From contig JBANSL010000004.1 of the NCBI GenBank assembly GCA_037127255.1, positions 7,130,001 through 7,194,000 of the forward strand: a stretch of 64,000 nt of DNA, given 5' to 3'. The stretch is from Persicaria tinctoria. Taxonomy: Eukaryota; Streptophyta; Magnoliopsida; Caryophyllales; Polygonaceae. Below, piece by piece: positions 45,862 to 58,480 of the stretch. Position 1 is the first letter of the stretch; each line of letters begins with the position of its first letter. The translations under genes and the position numbers were made by a program. The notes beneath the pieces are model-generated. The model saw only the letters and a program-made list of their open reading frames with translations, did not search any database and had not been told where the DNA came from.

Positions 45862-48373
45862 AGGAGAACATCTGACAGCTTCTAGAGGAAGTCTTTTAGC
45901 TTTCGTTTGTCCTCTCTTTTGACAGCGAGGGTAGGTTGTGTAAATTCGAAGCAAAATGAGGGGTATTATTGGGATTTCATAGACTTTTTAAGTTTTTTTT
46001 TAATTAAAATCATATCCTGGAATTTTAGATTATTGAAATGAATGTAAGCTTAGTGTTTGTATTTGCAAACTTAAGGTGGTTTCCCAATTCCAATGTGTTA
46101 TCGTATGTACTTAGTGGTCGCCGACGATGACGGTGTCTTAAAACAGATTTTTCGGTTTCGCACGCTGTAACGCGCCTGGAAAAATCATTAAATAATTCGT
46201 TACCAAAGTTGACAGAATGTAACGAATTTATGCATCATCATAAATCGATCTGCACGCAACGACATTTACTGCACCAGGTTTGTGCAGTGAATTTTTTTTG
46301 ATAATATAAGATGTGATATGTGATGGATTTATGATAGACAAAATAAGGAAAATCATTACTCCGTATATACTCTATGGGTCCGAATTTTGGCCTTGTTTCA
46401 TTGTTCCTCCCCTCTCACAAAACTCTTTTTATTTCTTTTTACCAAGGCTTATGAGGAGTAGAGCTGTTATATGAACTGAACATCTCGAGTTCGGTTTGGG
46501 GTCGGCTCGACTCGAACTCGTTCACTTATTTAAACAAGCCGAGCTTGACCTCGTTCACTTGTTTAAACAAGCCGAGCTTGGACAAAATTTTTAAGATCGG
46601 TTGAAAGTTCAGTTCGTTCAAAGATACGCCGAGCGTGTCTCCGAAGACCCAAGACACCAACAGAATACCGACCCTAGACTCTGAATCTCTTCTTCTCCAG
46701 TCCTCTTGCACGTTGCCGCACCCCAATGACCCAATCACCCATCCCTCTAAGCTCGCGAAACACACACACTTCATTGTTTTTGTTCTCAAAATCTTTTGCA
46801 TTTGTTCAATTTCTGGTTGAAGTCTTCGAAAAGTTGTTGCTCACCCGCTCGCAATTTCGATTCTGTTTGAAATCTTTAGGCCTTTGCCTTTGCTACGTTT
46901 ATTTTTGACAGGCTCGAGTGCTCGACTGTGTGTCCAGTAGATGCTGCTACATTGAAATCCCTCGTGTGTGCAGCAGCTACGGTCAACAGGGGCTCGAAAA
47001 AAAAAACTCAAACGGTTCGTGTTGGATAACCGGGTATCCGATACGGCTAACCGATTCATATCGGATACCCAATTGTGGCCACCCCTTTAGAGAGGCACAA
47101 ACATCGAGGTGATCAGCCAATTCGAGTAAATGCACTACGCAGAAACATTAAATAACTGGGTTGAGAAATTCCACTTCTTTCATACAAGTAACAAGTTTTG
47201 TTTGAAATGAACACAAAAGTGAATTTAACATCAATGGTGGGATTGATGATACCAAACTCAGCTTGTGTGCAGCTTTTATCGGTTGGAAGTAACGTTGAAA
47301 TTGAGTCTCTGAGACATGAGTTTTGGTGTGGAAATTGAGTCTCAGCATCTGCATCATCAAAACACAAGAGTAACAATACTTTACAACAGTTTCATTTTGC
47401 TAGTCTTTAAGCTAAAATTTGCAGGGGCAAACAAACACTGCAAAAAATCATCTCTATACCACCCTTTTTATCAACAAAATTATATTTCTAAACACCCTAC
47501 ATTCATGTTTTTTTTACCCCTCTTGTCCTCATTTTAATATTTTTTATTCATAATTTGTAAAGGGCCAAAAATACAGCCCATTACATATTTTATTCTTTAT
47601 ATTGTATTTTTCAATTCTATTGTACTCATTTTCTATTATTATTATTGATCTAATTTTTTTTTAAAATGTTAAATTTAATCAATTATAATTATAATGTTAA
47701 TTAAGAAATAATTGTGTATTCAAAATTCGTCAATTAAATAAAATTTACCCTTTCTTTGGCTGTGTGCATTGGAGATGGAAAAAAGCTAAACTGTGTATTT
47801 TTTAGCCCTATAGCACTTATATTTGAGATGACCTAAGAAAACTGTGTTTATGACTTGGGGGTGCCTACACCAACTATGCATTATTAATGGGGTGTGGGTA
47901 CTGGGTAGGTATTAAATTGCTAACAAAGCAATGAAACGGAGATCAGGGTGGGTAAATGAATTTTTGTTATTGTAAGTTGGTTTTGTATGCTTTACACAAA
48001 CATAACATCCAAGCAACATTTGGTGGGTTGAAGCCTTAAAGGGATGGTAAAGATTCATGCTAGATGGAATGGGGTTTGTTCTTGAGAAGGGAATGTAATT
48101 AGCAGTAGTATAAGCCAGGGATGAATGTTTAGAAGCACAATTCAAGTGAGAATGAAAGCCTGGATTTCATATATGATGACGAGAAAGAAAGAAAAGAAAA
48201 GAGACCGAAGTAAATCGGATGAACAAACCTTCGAGGAAGATCTCAGAGGTGGTCGAATTGATTAAAGATCTATTGCGCGCTTGCTTTTATCCAGGATGTC
48301 GTGGAGTTCAACAACTGGCTGCTCATTTCAAAGTGTCCAATCTCTCGCATTATATAGAATCTGGTGCACTTGT
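45862..48373. other. spacer with repeat fragments
   Basis: A 33-bp unit (TCGTTCACTT...GAGCTTGACC) is tandemly repeated at 46518-46550 and 46551-46582, in sequence resembling the end of a DNA transposon. An 11-bp inverted repeat GGGTATCCGAT / ATCGGATACCC lies at 47032-47070 near ATTGTGGCCACCCCTTTA, a hAT-like end without a partner. Frames at 46526-47537 have no family pattern. Confidence 0.45.
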
Positions 48374-51300
48374 CTAAGCTGTCACCGTAGATAGATATGG
48401 CTCAGATTTTTCCATTTCTTGTTTTTGATCCAATCCAGGAAATTGTCCAATATCATATCCTTGTAGTTGAAAGAACTCGCTGTTTAAGCCAACGGCAAAA
48501 TCATCCGGACACGATCCACCACTTTGGAAGTAATCTGCAATCTGCATTTTCATTTTCCAGCGCGTGTCAATTTCCGACTTATTTGATTTCAATACACATG
48601 TAAAGCTTCTTCTTATGGATAAATAGGTTCTGTGACCATAAAATTTAGCAGGATAACAGTGCGACAAACAGGAGAAGATGACGAAACATAAGATGAGCAA
48701 CCGTATTCCATATAGACAACAAAGAGGTAACCATTTCATACAAGTTAGCATCACGCACGTCACATTCATGAGATGCAGAAAACCAAACTTGTAATATGGT
48801 GTTACCTGATCTGCCATTGCTATCCCGCTAATGGCCGCTGCCTCTAAACTAGAACCCAAGAGCCAATCCCCACAAATGCCAGCTCTTCCATGTGGATCAA
48901 AGATGCATGGAATTCCCGGACTATTGGTGGGAAGGGCTGCACCCCTGTACATTTTAGCAAGGACGGCAGTTATTAGTTATGATTATCAATGTCTCTGTCA
49001 ATTTTCCAATTCATTAAACAGGATTCGCGTGCTAACACACTAATCATGGATTTGAATTCAGCCTCATTAACAGTGTAAGGGATGCATCAGGTGCTTGCTT
49101 ACCAAAGTTGTACCCTGGTATAAAAGGGTTTCGGAAGTGATCCTTTAGTCAACCCTAAAGCAGTTTCAACCCCTTCTAGCATACTAGTCTTGACCCTCTC
49201 TGCCGTGGCATTTGGTATATTTTCCTGTTTTCCAAAAGAATAAAGAGAAAATGTTCAGAGAAGCATAGATAACAGAGGTTGGGCATGCAGATGCAGCTAA
49301 CTGATAATTATATCAATAATCAGTATAGCCGTATTGGTAGCAGGTGTAGCAATTTTGACATAATTGTTTGTTATTGAGAGGAAATGCATTGATACTGCTT
49401 GGTTAGAACTACATCCTCCTCATCTAGATTTAAAAGGGTATCGATTGGTTTAATCATTGGAGTTCATCTTCAAAAGAAGGAAGCTAAGAAAGAGGAGGGC
49501 AAGGTGAGTATAGTATTATTTCCCCTGGAAAGCTGGGGAATCAAAGATTTGAGAAATTAAATACGATCTCATTGAAACGTAATCATCCAGAGAAATAAAA
49601 GAGGGCATCAGAATTGAGCCAATGTGATGCTGGGGCATTATTAATATTCCATTCAGTAAATCATGAAAAAAGCAGTTTTCAAGCTTTGATAATGACCAAC
49701 CTGGGGAACCTTGTTCCGCTTTCCGAAAGCTGCTGTACTGAAAAAGGTCCAACAGTGAGGACCACCAATCTGGGTAGGCGACAATTTTCTGGAGTTGTTT
49801 GCCATCCATGAAAGAGCATCGATTCCCTTCACAAATGCTCCTTCAAAGGGAAGCGTCAATGAGCTGCTAAGAGTAGGAAGAGGGTCCTCAAATGCAGCTA
49901 GAAGAGCCCATATTGAACTGAGTTCCAACCTCTGATGACAAATGGAGCAAAGATTTTAGCTTCACTAGAAGTAAACAACATTTAGTCATATTCTTCAAAA
50001 TTTTATGCACGTGATAAGATGGTGCACTGAGCATTGCTGTGACACTAAGTGATTAGAAATACAGATTGAGAGTGAAAAAAGCTAAGATTATTAAAAACGG
50101 ACGATAATTGTGGTATCTACCTTCATCTGTTTGGCAATAAGCGGTAATCCTGACGAAGCCAGCAAGCGATTGGCACATTTTCCTGACAATAGAGGAAACA
50201 ACCTTTTTACTTGCATTATAAAACATCGCTATCACAAGCTAAAGAGAGATGAAGGCATTGTCAATTTCAGCTAGAATGACAAAATTCTATGTTTAAGACT
50301 CCTCTCCGTCCAGATCACATCCAAGAATCATATGCCTGAAACCATTACAGCCTTCCCAGTTTGGCAACAAATCTTAAAAGTCTATTATCTCAACTGCAAA
50401 TCATTTTTAGCAATCAAATCAGCTAGATCTTAATTGACATTGGATAGGATTAGAGTAAGTTCATTATTTTAAATTTCCTTTGATATTAAAGGGTAAATAG
50501 ATTGAAGAAGAAAAAATCACCATTATGAGCAATAATAATTGTGTCAAACTGTCCATGTGGCTTCCCATTCTCACTCAGATGCCACATGCCATTAAATGGA
50601 TCAAGTGCACTGATCCAGCAACGCCTGCTAACTTCAACCATAGTTGTCTGCAAACAGCCAACCTTGGGTTTAGTTTTTTAGAAAGTAATCAAAAGGTGGT
50701 GAAAAATAGCAGGTGAAGTCAATCAAAGAACATGTGAATACTTATAGAACATCTTACTTCCAAGCACAAAATGCAAACTAGACGGAAACAAAGTAATATA
50801 ATATTAAATGCAAAAAAAAAAAGGATTTTCTCTAAACTTCAAAATGCATGCACTAAAGACAATGGATATTGGATAAGTAAATACGAACATATCAAACCAC
50901 CCTTCACCTATCAGATTATCTTCCACAAATAACAATTATGATTTTATTTCACCACTAATTTACTAGAAATACATACTAATGCTTTGATGCCCCCTTTGAT
51001 GATCACAAACACTAACGATGATTGGGATTTTCATATAAGATGCACAAAACACTTGACCTTTTACTCATTAGTTTTCTACATTGTTCCGACAACTAGGATT
51101 CTCAAATGACACAGACAAAATAACAACAGAATACCGATACTAACACTGTAAGGATGAAGATGTACCTCTGACAATATTGAATCAGCAAGAGGACGCATTC
51201 CATCAACACTGATATATCGCGGAGGAGTAGAGGGGAGAGGAACAAAATTACCCCCAGCTTCAAGCTCTCCAACAACTCCTTGCCACTCTCGGACTAATCC

Positions 51301-52624
51301 TTTCTCAATCCATCCATTAACAAGCTCAGCGAACCGAGGATCACTTACAGTGAAGAACTGTGCGGCATGATCAAAAGTCAAGTGCTCAGGTTCAATTGTT
51401 CTAGTCCCCATTCTTCCTCCTAAGCCATGCATTCCCTAAAAGAAACGAAAAGTCAATAACTACGGCCATCGTCATTCCATCTTGACCATGAGAGGCAGTG
51501 ATACCCAAAAAAGGCATGAAAAGCCACATTCTAATGCTTCAGAATCTTTTTCCACCGAAACTTCCAAAAAACTACTTCCTCGTCTCAAATAAAGTTCAGT
51601 TTAGAATTGTGCACAATTATTAAAAAACAATTAAATAAAATAAATGATGTGGATATATACTTATCAATTTACCAAGAGAGAAAAAGTACAATTTTTCCTT
51701 GAGAATATAAATTATCAGTTCAATTTGCATTATAAATTGAATTTTTCATCAAATCGGTTTCTAAAATCTATTTCTGATGGCAATGAAGACTATCAAATTC
51801 CGACCCACTTCGGAATTAAAGAACCATACCTCCATTTCAACCAAATGTGTTGAGAGGTTTGGTATGGTTGTGTGACAAAGTGTCCCTCCCACATTATTTA
51901 TCTACAATAGCTTAAGCTTTTGTGTTAAGGATTCCGACCTTATAATCGCAAAAATAATCCTAATAAATCAATGTAATCCGACACATGTTTGTCTGCCATT
52001 CACGCTCATCGTCAAATGGGGATTCCAGGAATGAATTCATTAAAGAAATATGAAAACAACCATTAGCATCAGTATGGAATAAGATTCATTACTCCTAAAA
52101 GTCATTAATCAAACATCACCTGAGCCAATATGACAACTTTTCTGATTCCAAGCAGCAATCTTTTTACAGTATAACAAGGCAAAAGAAGCTAAAGCAACAA
52201 CAATTAACAAACAAAAGCAACCAACCGTGTCAAATACAGTAGACCTTATGCCTCTCTTATCCAAGTAGAGGGCGCAGATAAGACCCGCCATTCCACCACC
52301 AATTATCCCGACGGACGGGTCCTGCGAGAGCGGGGCATTAAACACTACTTGCTCTTGAGTAAACGATTTCTTCAAAATTGACCTCCTGGACTTCCCGTAC
52401 TTGGATTTTCTGGGACCCTTCTTGCCAACGGATGTTTTTCGATTCGGAGATTCCATTCTGGGTTCAAAACTCCGCAGGCGGTTAAGGGGAGTGATGGAGG
52501 AATTAGGGTTTTGGAAAAATTGAGCTAGGGTTTTGGAGTGAGGGGTTTGGAGGGGGAGAAGATGGTGCATTCGGAGAGGTGCGTGAAGAAGGAGATGATG
52601 ATGTAACTGGGTAGCCATGGCCAT
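48374..52624 (-). CDS. FAD/NAD(P)-binding oxidoreductase, renalase-like, probably plastid
   Basis: Eight exons on the minus strand: 52624-52226, 51435-51166, 50647-50521, 50182-50121, 49931-49701, 49224-49103, 48944-48806 and 48541-48374, giving 505 residues with every junction in frame. Residues 1-90 are His/Ser/Lys-rich with few acids, like an organelle transit peptide. The Rossmann motif VGIIGGGMAGLICALYL (G109, G111, G114) and the GLGGRMGTRTI block bind FAD. Later blocks, WISALDPFNGMWHLSENG, IIIAHNGKCANRLL and ICGDWLLGSSLEAAAISG, are the FAD/substrate and C-terminal FAD motifs of amine-oxidase-like flavoproteins. It resembles Arabidopsis At3g04650-type proteins, from memory. Substrate unknown. 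Exon 8 could alternatively start six bases later. Confidence 0.93.
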
Positions 52625-53345
52625 TCCCGACTGAGTTGTGCACGTTGGTTGGTGTGTACTGTTTACTGTGTATGTATGCTCGGGTGTAGATTTCCCACCC
52701 TTTTTATTAGGTCAGATTGTGTACTACTCCAGTAAGCTTCAACTTGTTAATTTTCTAAACGAAAAGTATCAACATATTTTGAAACTCGACTCGTTTAAAT
52801 TAAATTCGAATAGCTCAAAATTTATGAAATTTTTAAATTTTTTTTTTTTTGGTGGGGAAAGAGCGGGCAGGAGCCCGGATAAAATTAAGATAAAGGGAAA
52901 GTTACAAAGCGTACATGCTGGTCGAAGAGACCTCCTGAGCATCGTTCAGAAGAAAGCTACGAGCTTCTTCAGGGACAGAGTCCAAGCGAGCAAAACCAAA
53001 CGGAAAGGAGCAAGCGAAATCAGCTAGAAAATCCGCTAGGCGGTTGCCTTCGCGGAGGGTGTGACGGAGCTGGACGGACCAACCCCTACTAAGGAAGCCA
53101 TGGCAGTTGAAAACCAGGCTGGCACTCGGGTGCGATGGGGGCATCTCTTTCTTCTGCATGTTGATCGCGACCTCAAAGTCCGATTCGCAGATAACTCTCC
53201 TGAACCCTTGTGTCCATGCCACCTCCAAACCTTTGGCAATAGCCCAAAGCTCCGCATTGATCACCAAGCACGCACCGATGTTGTGTACGAATCCCACGAG
53301 CCACTCACCACTGTTGTCTCGGATCACACCACCAGCAGTCGCCTC

Positions 53346-53555
53346 TGTTGAGAGAATGAAAGATGTGAAGAGACCAAAAGAGTCCCACATCGATAATATG
53401 AACAAAGAAACCATAGTATATAAGCTAGTGAGTTACTCCTCCTATAGCCAATTGGTTTTAGGATAGAACCTCACTCGGCTTATGTGCTAGGTTATTAGCG
53501 CAAGGGCACACATGTGCACATGACTCTCGATCCCGAGTCTCAACGGGCTTCAATA
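53346..53555 (+). mobile_element. TRIM-like solo LTR inside the LINE RNase H
   Basis: GCCTC occurs on both sides (53341-53345 and 53556-53560) and the RNase H text is continuous without the insert. The element starts TGTTGAGAG and ends TTCAATA. It contains AGTCCCACATCG and TATATAAG, motifs seen in plant TRIM/LTR promoters, and has no frame. The terminal CA expected of an LTR reads TA here, so the end may be mutated. It shares a TCCCACATCG core with the TRIM at 274-579. Confidence 0.68.
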
Positions 53556-56500
53556 GCCTCATCAGAGTTCTTGACTGCCCCGTCCGTGTTTAGCTTAACC
53601 CAGCCAATCTCCGGAGGAATCCAGCAGATCGGGACCAAGGCCTTAGCTCTCCTCGCAACCGAGAGCATCTCTCTCTGGGGAAGGGCTTACGTCCTAGCCT
53701 CCCTTGAAGACACAATCGTTTCTCCGAGTCTAGATCCTCCAAAGCGCCATAGCAAAGAACATATTCCACTTCACATCTCCGCACAGCTCCACTCCGGAGT
53801 TGATGTTGTCTCTTAGCCATGCCGCAAAAGGGAGGGAGAAGAAATCTGCCCTCCTTTGAGCCTCGATCACATGCAACCAAAAACTTTTAGCAGTACCACA
53901 ATCCCTGAAGAGGTGGATGAGAGTTTCACTAGAAGCATGACAACAAGGGCAAGAGTCGGAGTTACCAAGATGTCGCCGGAGCCGTTCAACGTTCGTCATG
54001 ATTCCTCCCTTAGCCATATTGGTCCAGAGAAAAGATTTAATCTTTTCAACCACCTCCAACCTCCAAATAGTGGGGTAGAACTGCATATCTCCTGAATTTC
54101 ACTCCCTGACGCCTTCCACTGTCTCATATCCCAATTTGGTCATGTAAACACCATCCTTGCAAAGGGGCCAGCAGAGGACATCCTCTCTTTCGGTGATAGT
54201 AGTAGCAGCAATCAGAAGGTTTGGCGTCGCCGGGAGACGGTGAGCAAACTTCTGCCAACTCCAACCTCTCTCTGCGTCCCACAAATCGGAGACGAACATC
54301 TGCTCTACATCAGTTGTGGGGCTGACTGTGGACAGAGATTCCAAAGTCAAATTCCCCAACCATTTTTCCTTCCAAAACCGAATACTCCTCCCATTCCCAA
54401 GACACCATCTCATATTCGGTCTCAAGATCATATCAGTCGTAAATTTGATACCTTTCGAGACGTGTGAGGCTCCGGACGACTGTCCAAGGGCCTTGTTAGC
54501 ATATTTACTGGCGAGGATATCAACCCATAGCCCCCCTTCGTCACTAATCAACCTCCACCCGAGTTTGGCAACCAAGGCTAGGTTGAGATTCTCCATCCTC
54601 TTCAAACCAAGCCCGCCTAACTCCTTGGGCAAGGTTAACTCCTCCCATGCAATTTTGTGCATCCGACGTCTTTCCGGGGAGGACCCCCAAATGAAATTTC
54701 TGCACACCTTCTCAATTTTCCTACACGTCCCCACTAGAAGCACCAAGGTAGACATAGAGTACATAGGGAATGTCGAAAGGACAACCCTTGTAAGCGTGGT
54801 TCTACCGGCAAAATTCAGTAAAGAGGCCTTCTAGCCCGCCATCTTGGAAGCGAATTTATCAAAGATATGAGCAAATGTCCCACTGTTGATCCGTTGATGA
54901 AGGATCGGAACCCCCAAATAATTCCCCAGGTCACAAGCGACCTCAATCTCTCTTTCTCTTTGAATCTTGGCACGAAGATCCTCCTTGACATTCTTAGAGA
55001 TAAAGACTTTGGACTTAGGAAAACTGGCCTTTGGACCCAAAGCGTCGCATAAAGCCTCAAGGCAGCCCCGAATGATCTTGACCTGAGCTACCGAAGCCTC
55101 GGCAAAGAGTAATATGTCGTCGGCAAAGAAGAGGTGTGAAAGAGCAGGGCCACCTCTAGAAATTCGAATGGGCTTCCAGTTACCATCCGATACCGACTTG
55201 GAGATGAGGTGACTAATTCTCTCCATACATAAAATGAAGATATACAGCGAGGTCGGGTCACCTTGTCGAATTCCCCTCGAGGGCGTGAATTGCATCGTAG
55301 TCTCCCCATTCCAAAGAATCTGCATACGGGGTGTTCGGATACACTCCATAATCCACCCAACCCACCTGCCAGGGAAACCGGCGCAGCACATACTCTCCTC
55401 TATGAAGTCCCAACTCAACTTATCATAGACTTTCTCAAGGTCAAGTTTAAGACACATATATATATCCACCCCTTAACACCATGTTTCCTCCTCATTGAGT
55501 GGACCACCTCTTGAGCTAAAACGATGTTGTCGGAGATAAACCTCCTCGGGATAAAAGCTACCTTGAGTAGGTCCCACAAGATGAGTCATGTGCGGCTTCA
55601 ATCGATTCGTCAGGATCTTCGTAATAGCCTTGTAGATGACGTTACAAAAACTTATGGGGCGAAACTGTTGGATTTTTTCCGGCTTTCCCACCTTAGGAAG
55701 GAGATCAATGAGAGTATCGTTCACCCCCAAAGGCAGCTTAGACGACTGAAAGAAATATCTGACAAAGCGCACACCTGACTGCCCCACGATATCCCAGCAC
55801 TTGTGGAAGAAAACCGACTGGAAACCATCGACCCCGAGCGACTTATAAGCTCCCATGTCTTTGAAAGCAGACCTAACTTCCTCAGCATCAGGAATAAGAG
55901 AGCAGTTATCCCACACATCATGCAGAAGAGGGGGAAATTCGCTCGGCAAAACTCTGGATGAGGCGTAGGGGGTGGGAGCACTATACAACTCCTTGAAATA
56001 TCCAAGCGCAAGTTGTTCAACGACCTTGCAGTCCTCGATCCAGCTACCATCCTCGTCTCTCAGCCCCTCAACCCGATTGCGTTTATGACGGACAATGGTA
56101 GAGGTGTGGAAGAAGCTAGTATTCCTATCCCCGAACGTAAGCTATTTCTCCCGAGACTTTTGGAACCACAAGATTTCCTCCTGCTCCAGCGTATCCTCAA
56201 GAGACTGTCGGAGATGAGCTTCCTGATCTGTCCCCACAGGATCCGAGCACCTAGCGAGCTTGCGTTGTAGGGCATCAAGGGAGAAAAGGATGTGGCTTTT
56301 GCGGCTCTGAATTCTCCTAAAGGTTTCTTTATTCCATTTGGACAGATCCACATTGAGCTTTTCAAGAGTAGCAGGGGTGTCGTAATTCTTTCTCCATTTA
56401 GTCCTCACAAACTCAGGAAATTGATCATGTTTCATCCAAGCGGCTTCGAAGCGGAAGGGGCACCTTGATTTATCCATGTTTATCGAGGGGCTCAGTTCAA

Positions 56501-56852
56501 GTAAGAGAGGACAGTGATCGAAGGAATACCTCGAGAGATGACGAACCCTAACATCCTTCCGGCCAGTGGAGACGACCTTCAAGGTTAGAGAGCACTCTGT
56601 CTAATCTTTTCGAAACAACCCTGCCGCCAATAGATTCTTTGCTCCAGGTAAAGTCCTGCCTAGAGAAACCCAAGTCGGGAGGTCACATTGATTGATGATT
56701 TTACGGAAGACCTGTGAGTCATGATGTAAAGCACCCGTGCCCCCACATGTCTCCTCCGGGAAGGTGATGCAATTGAAATCACCACCGAGGATTAGGGGGC
56801 CACTGATGTTGTCTAAACAAAACTTCACGTTTCTCCAAAACAAAGCTCTTCT

Positions 56853-57942
56853 TGATACGTTTGGGATACCCGATCCTTCGCCTGTGGGCTTCAGATCAAG
56901 AACCACGCCGTATATTTGCTCCGATCTTGCAATGCTCTTTGATATCTCCTGATTTGGAACAATTCAAACAAGTGATTAAAATTCTGATTTAGCGACAGAA
57001 TAATACTTAGACAAATTCAGCAACTTTAGAACAGCTAATAGCGACATAAAAGAGAGAAGCGAGGGACTGGGTTGCGCAAGATCGCTGGGCACACAGGACA
57101 GGGGTCCTCAGGGTGTGCGCGGGGTCCGGACACGCGAGAACAGGAGTACTCGCTGGAGCGGAAGTGCTGGTGAAGACGCGGACGCTGGCATCGAAGGAGG
57201 CCGCGAGCGAAGATGCGGGAGCACGCGCCTGGGAACCTGGGATGCGGAGCGAGGCAAGGCACCAGTGGCCTTGCTCGCTGGGAGCGGATCTCCTCGCGGG
57301 TGTCGCCAAGGACTGGTTTCCGGGTGCTCTGCGCCTCTGTCGAGCAGGGGGGAGCTGGTTGTGCTCGACCTCGATGAGAACAAGGTGAGGGTTTGGTGAT
57401 TTGTGTGATTGCCGAAAAAAGATCTCAAGAACAATGAAAGCTTTTGGGATTGATAATCGAAGAACCCTAATTCCGTTAAGGGTTTCTTCAATTCTAATTC
57501 AATCTGCATAATTCAAAGTGCATAACATGAATTTATAGGAAAACTATGAGAGATCTAACCAATCCTTCCTTGCAAAGGAAAGGGGTTTGGATAGATTAAT
57601 TCTATCTAAAGATAAATGAAATAACTTTAAGATAAATAAAACCTAAGAAGATAGATATTTAATAACTTGGTGGCTAAGTAATATATCTAGAAGAGATATA
57701 ATTAATTTCCACCTTATTTAACTAATTGCATAAAATAACAAATTAATTAAATAACTAATGTAACTTGGCCCAACACCACTAGTGTACTCGATATGGGACT
57801 TGAATCTTCTTCCATGGTGGTGCCTTCTTCTTCCTCTTGAGGACAAGACTCTTTGCCATCAATGGCCCTCGAATCGGTCTTGAGAGCTCGCTTGGATCAA
57901 GGTCATTGTTGGACCCACAGAAGGTCCTCTTGATCTGCATCA
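56853..57942 (-). mobile_element. solo LTR (1090 bp) inside the LINE endonuclease
   Basis: CTTCT stands on both sides (56848-56852 and 57943-57947), a perfect 5-bp duplication. The insert has TG...CA ends on either strand (TGATACGTTTG on the plus side; TGATGCAGATC on the minus side). CCTATAAATTC on the minus strand (about 57530) suggests a promoter and minus orientation. There is no gag, pol or primer binding site. The GC-rich stretch at about 57060-57380 carries overlapping frames that I do not regard as genes. Confidence 0.82.
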
Positions 57943-58480
57943 CTTCTAGTCACTGTTGGAGGAGCGTAGACATCAATGGGGTGAGCCCTTACATTTCCCA
58001 CAGCCCAAGAAGCGTGAACAAAATCTGCAATTCTCTCGTGGACAGTAAGATTGCATCTATCCGCGTTCCAGAGAATCCACACACCTCCGGAGAAGCCTAC
58101 GGCCTCAATCCGTATATAGTTCGTGAAATTCAGTTTTCTACAAATCTCATCAGCCCGATCACCATACACCCGAGTTTCCATTAAAGACAGAACATCAATC
58201 GCACACTTCTTACGTATAAACCGGATCACCCTCCCGAAACTCTTTTTTCCTGCACCAAAACAGTTCCAGAATAAGAAGTTTAGTTTTTTATCCACCGCAA
58301 AAAGGGGTAAAGGAAAAAGAAGAACAGGTTAAGACTCCTCAACGGGAACTATCTCCACATTGACCCCAAATTGGGTCACACCAATAACCGTCTGCGACGA
58401 ACTACTCGGACAATCACCATTCGCCGAGGCCCAGAACTTCCCTTCGAGGGGTGGGGTGGGGGGGGGGGGGGGGGGGGGGC

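Larger units (their letters stand above)
52902..58295 (-). pseudogene. LINE ORF2 with endonuclease, reverse transcriptase and RNase H, interrupted
   Basis: It opens at 58295 with MDKKLNFLFWNCFGAGKKSF and runs through HASWAVGNVRAHPIDVYAPPT until the solo LTR. It resumes with RALFWRNVKFCLDNISGPLILGGDFNCI (56847-56601), HLSRYSFDHCPLLLEL, the reverse transcriptase with RQGDPTSLYIFILCMERISHL and LFFADDILLFAEA (intact FADD, unlike the other LINE), zf-RVT with LGNSDSCPCCHASSETLIHL, and RNase H to 52902. Breaks: two insertions plus several frameshifts and stops. Confidence 0.85.
52838..58480 (-). mobile_element. large L1-like LINE, 5'-truncated, with two LTR-type insertions
   Basis: Same family as the LINE at 33460-39237: poly-A tail (T run 52838-52850 on the plus strand), RNase H (53414-52902), zf-RVT (54764-53730), reverse transcriptase (55988-54831), endonuclease in two pieces (58295-57943 and 56847-56142), and the last residues of ORF1 (about 58445-58330). 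Most of ORF1 is missing. A 1090-bp solo LTR splits the endonuclease and a 210-bp LTR-like element splits RNase H. The 5' end is uncertain because a long G run lies at about 58450-58480. Its flanks share ACTCGACTCG-type text, suggesting it landed in another repeat. Confidence 0.85.

Noticed and set aside
45034..45954. A 306-codon frame and a 192-codon frame antisense to histone H1
   Set aside because: They are Arg/Leu- or Ala/Phe-rich mirrors of the K/A/P-repeat codons of H1 and match no family.
49516..49809. 97-codon minus-strand frame with a start codon
   Set aside because: It is an out-of-frame reading of exon 5 of the oxidoreductase and the following intron.
57007..57509. GC-rich frames up to 133 codons
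   Set aside because: They fall within the solo LTR defined by TG...CA ends and the CTTCT duplication.
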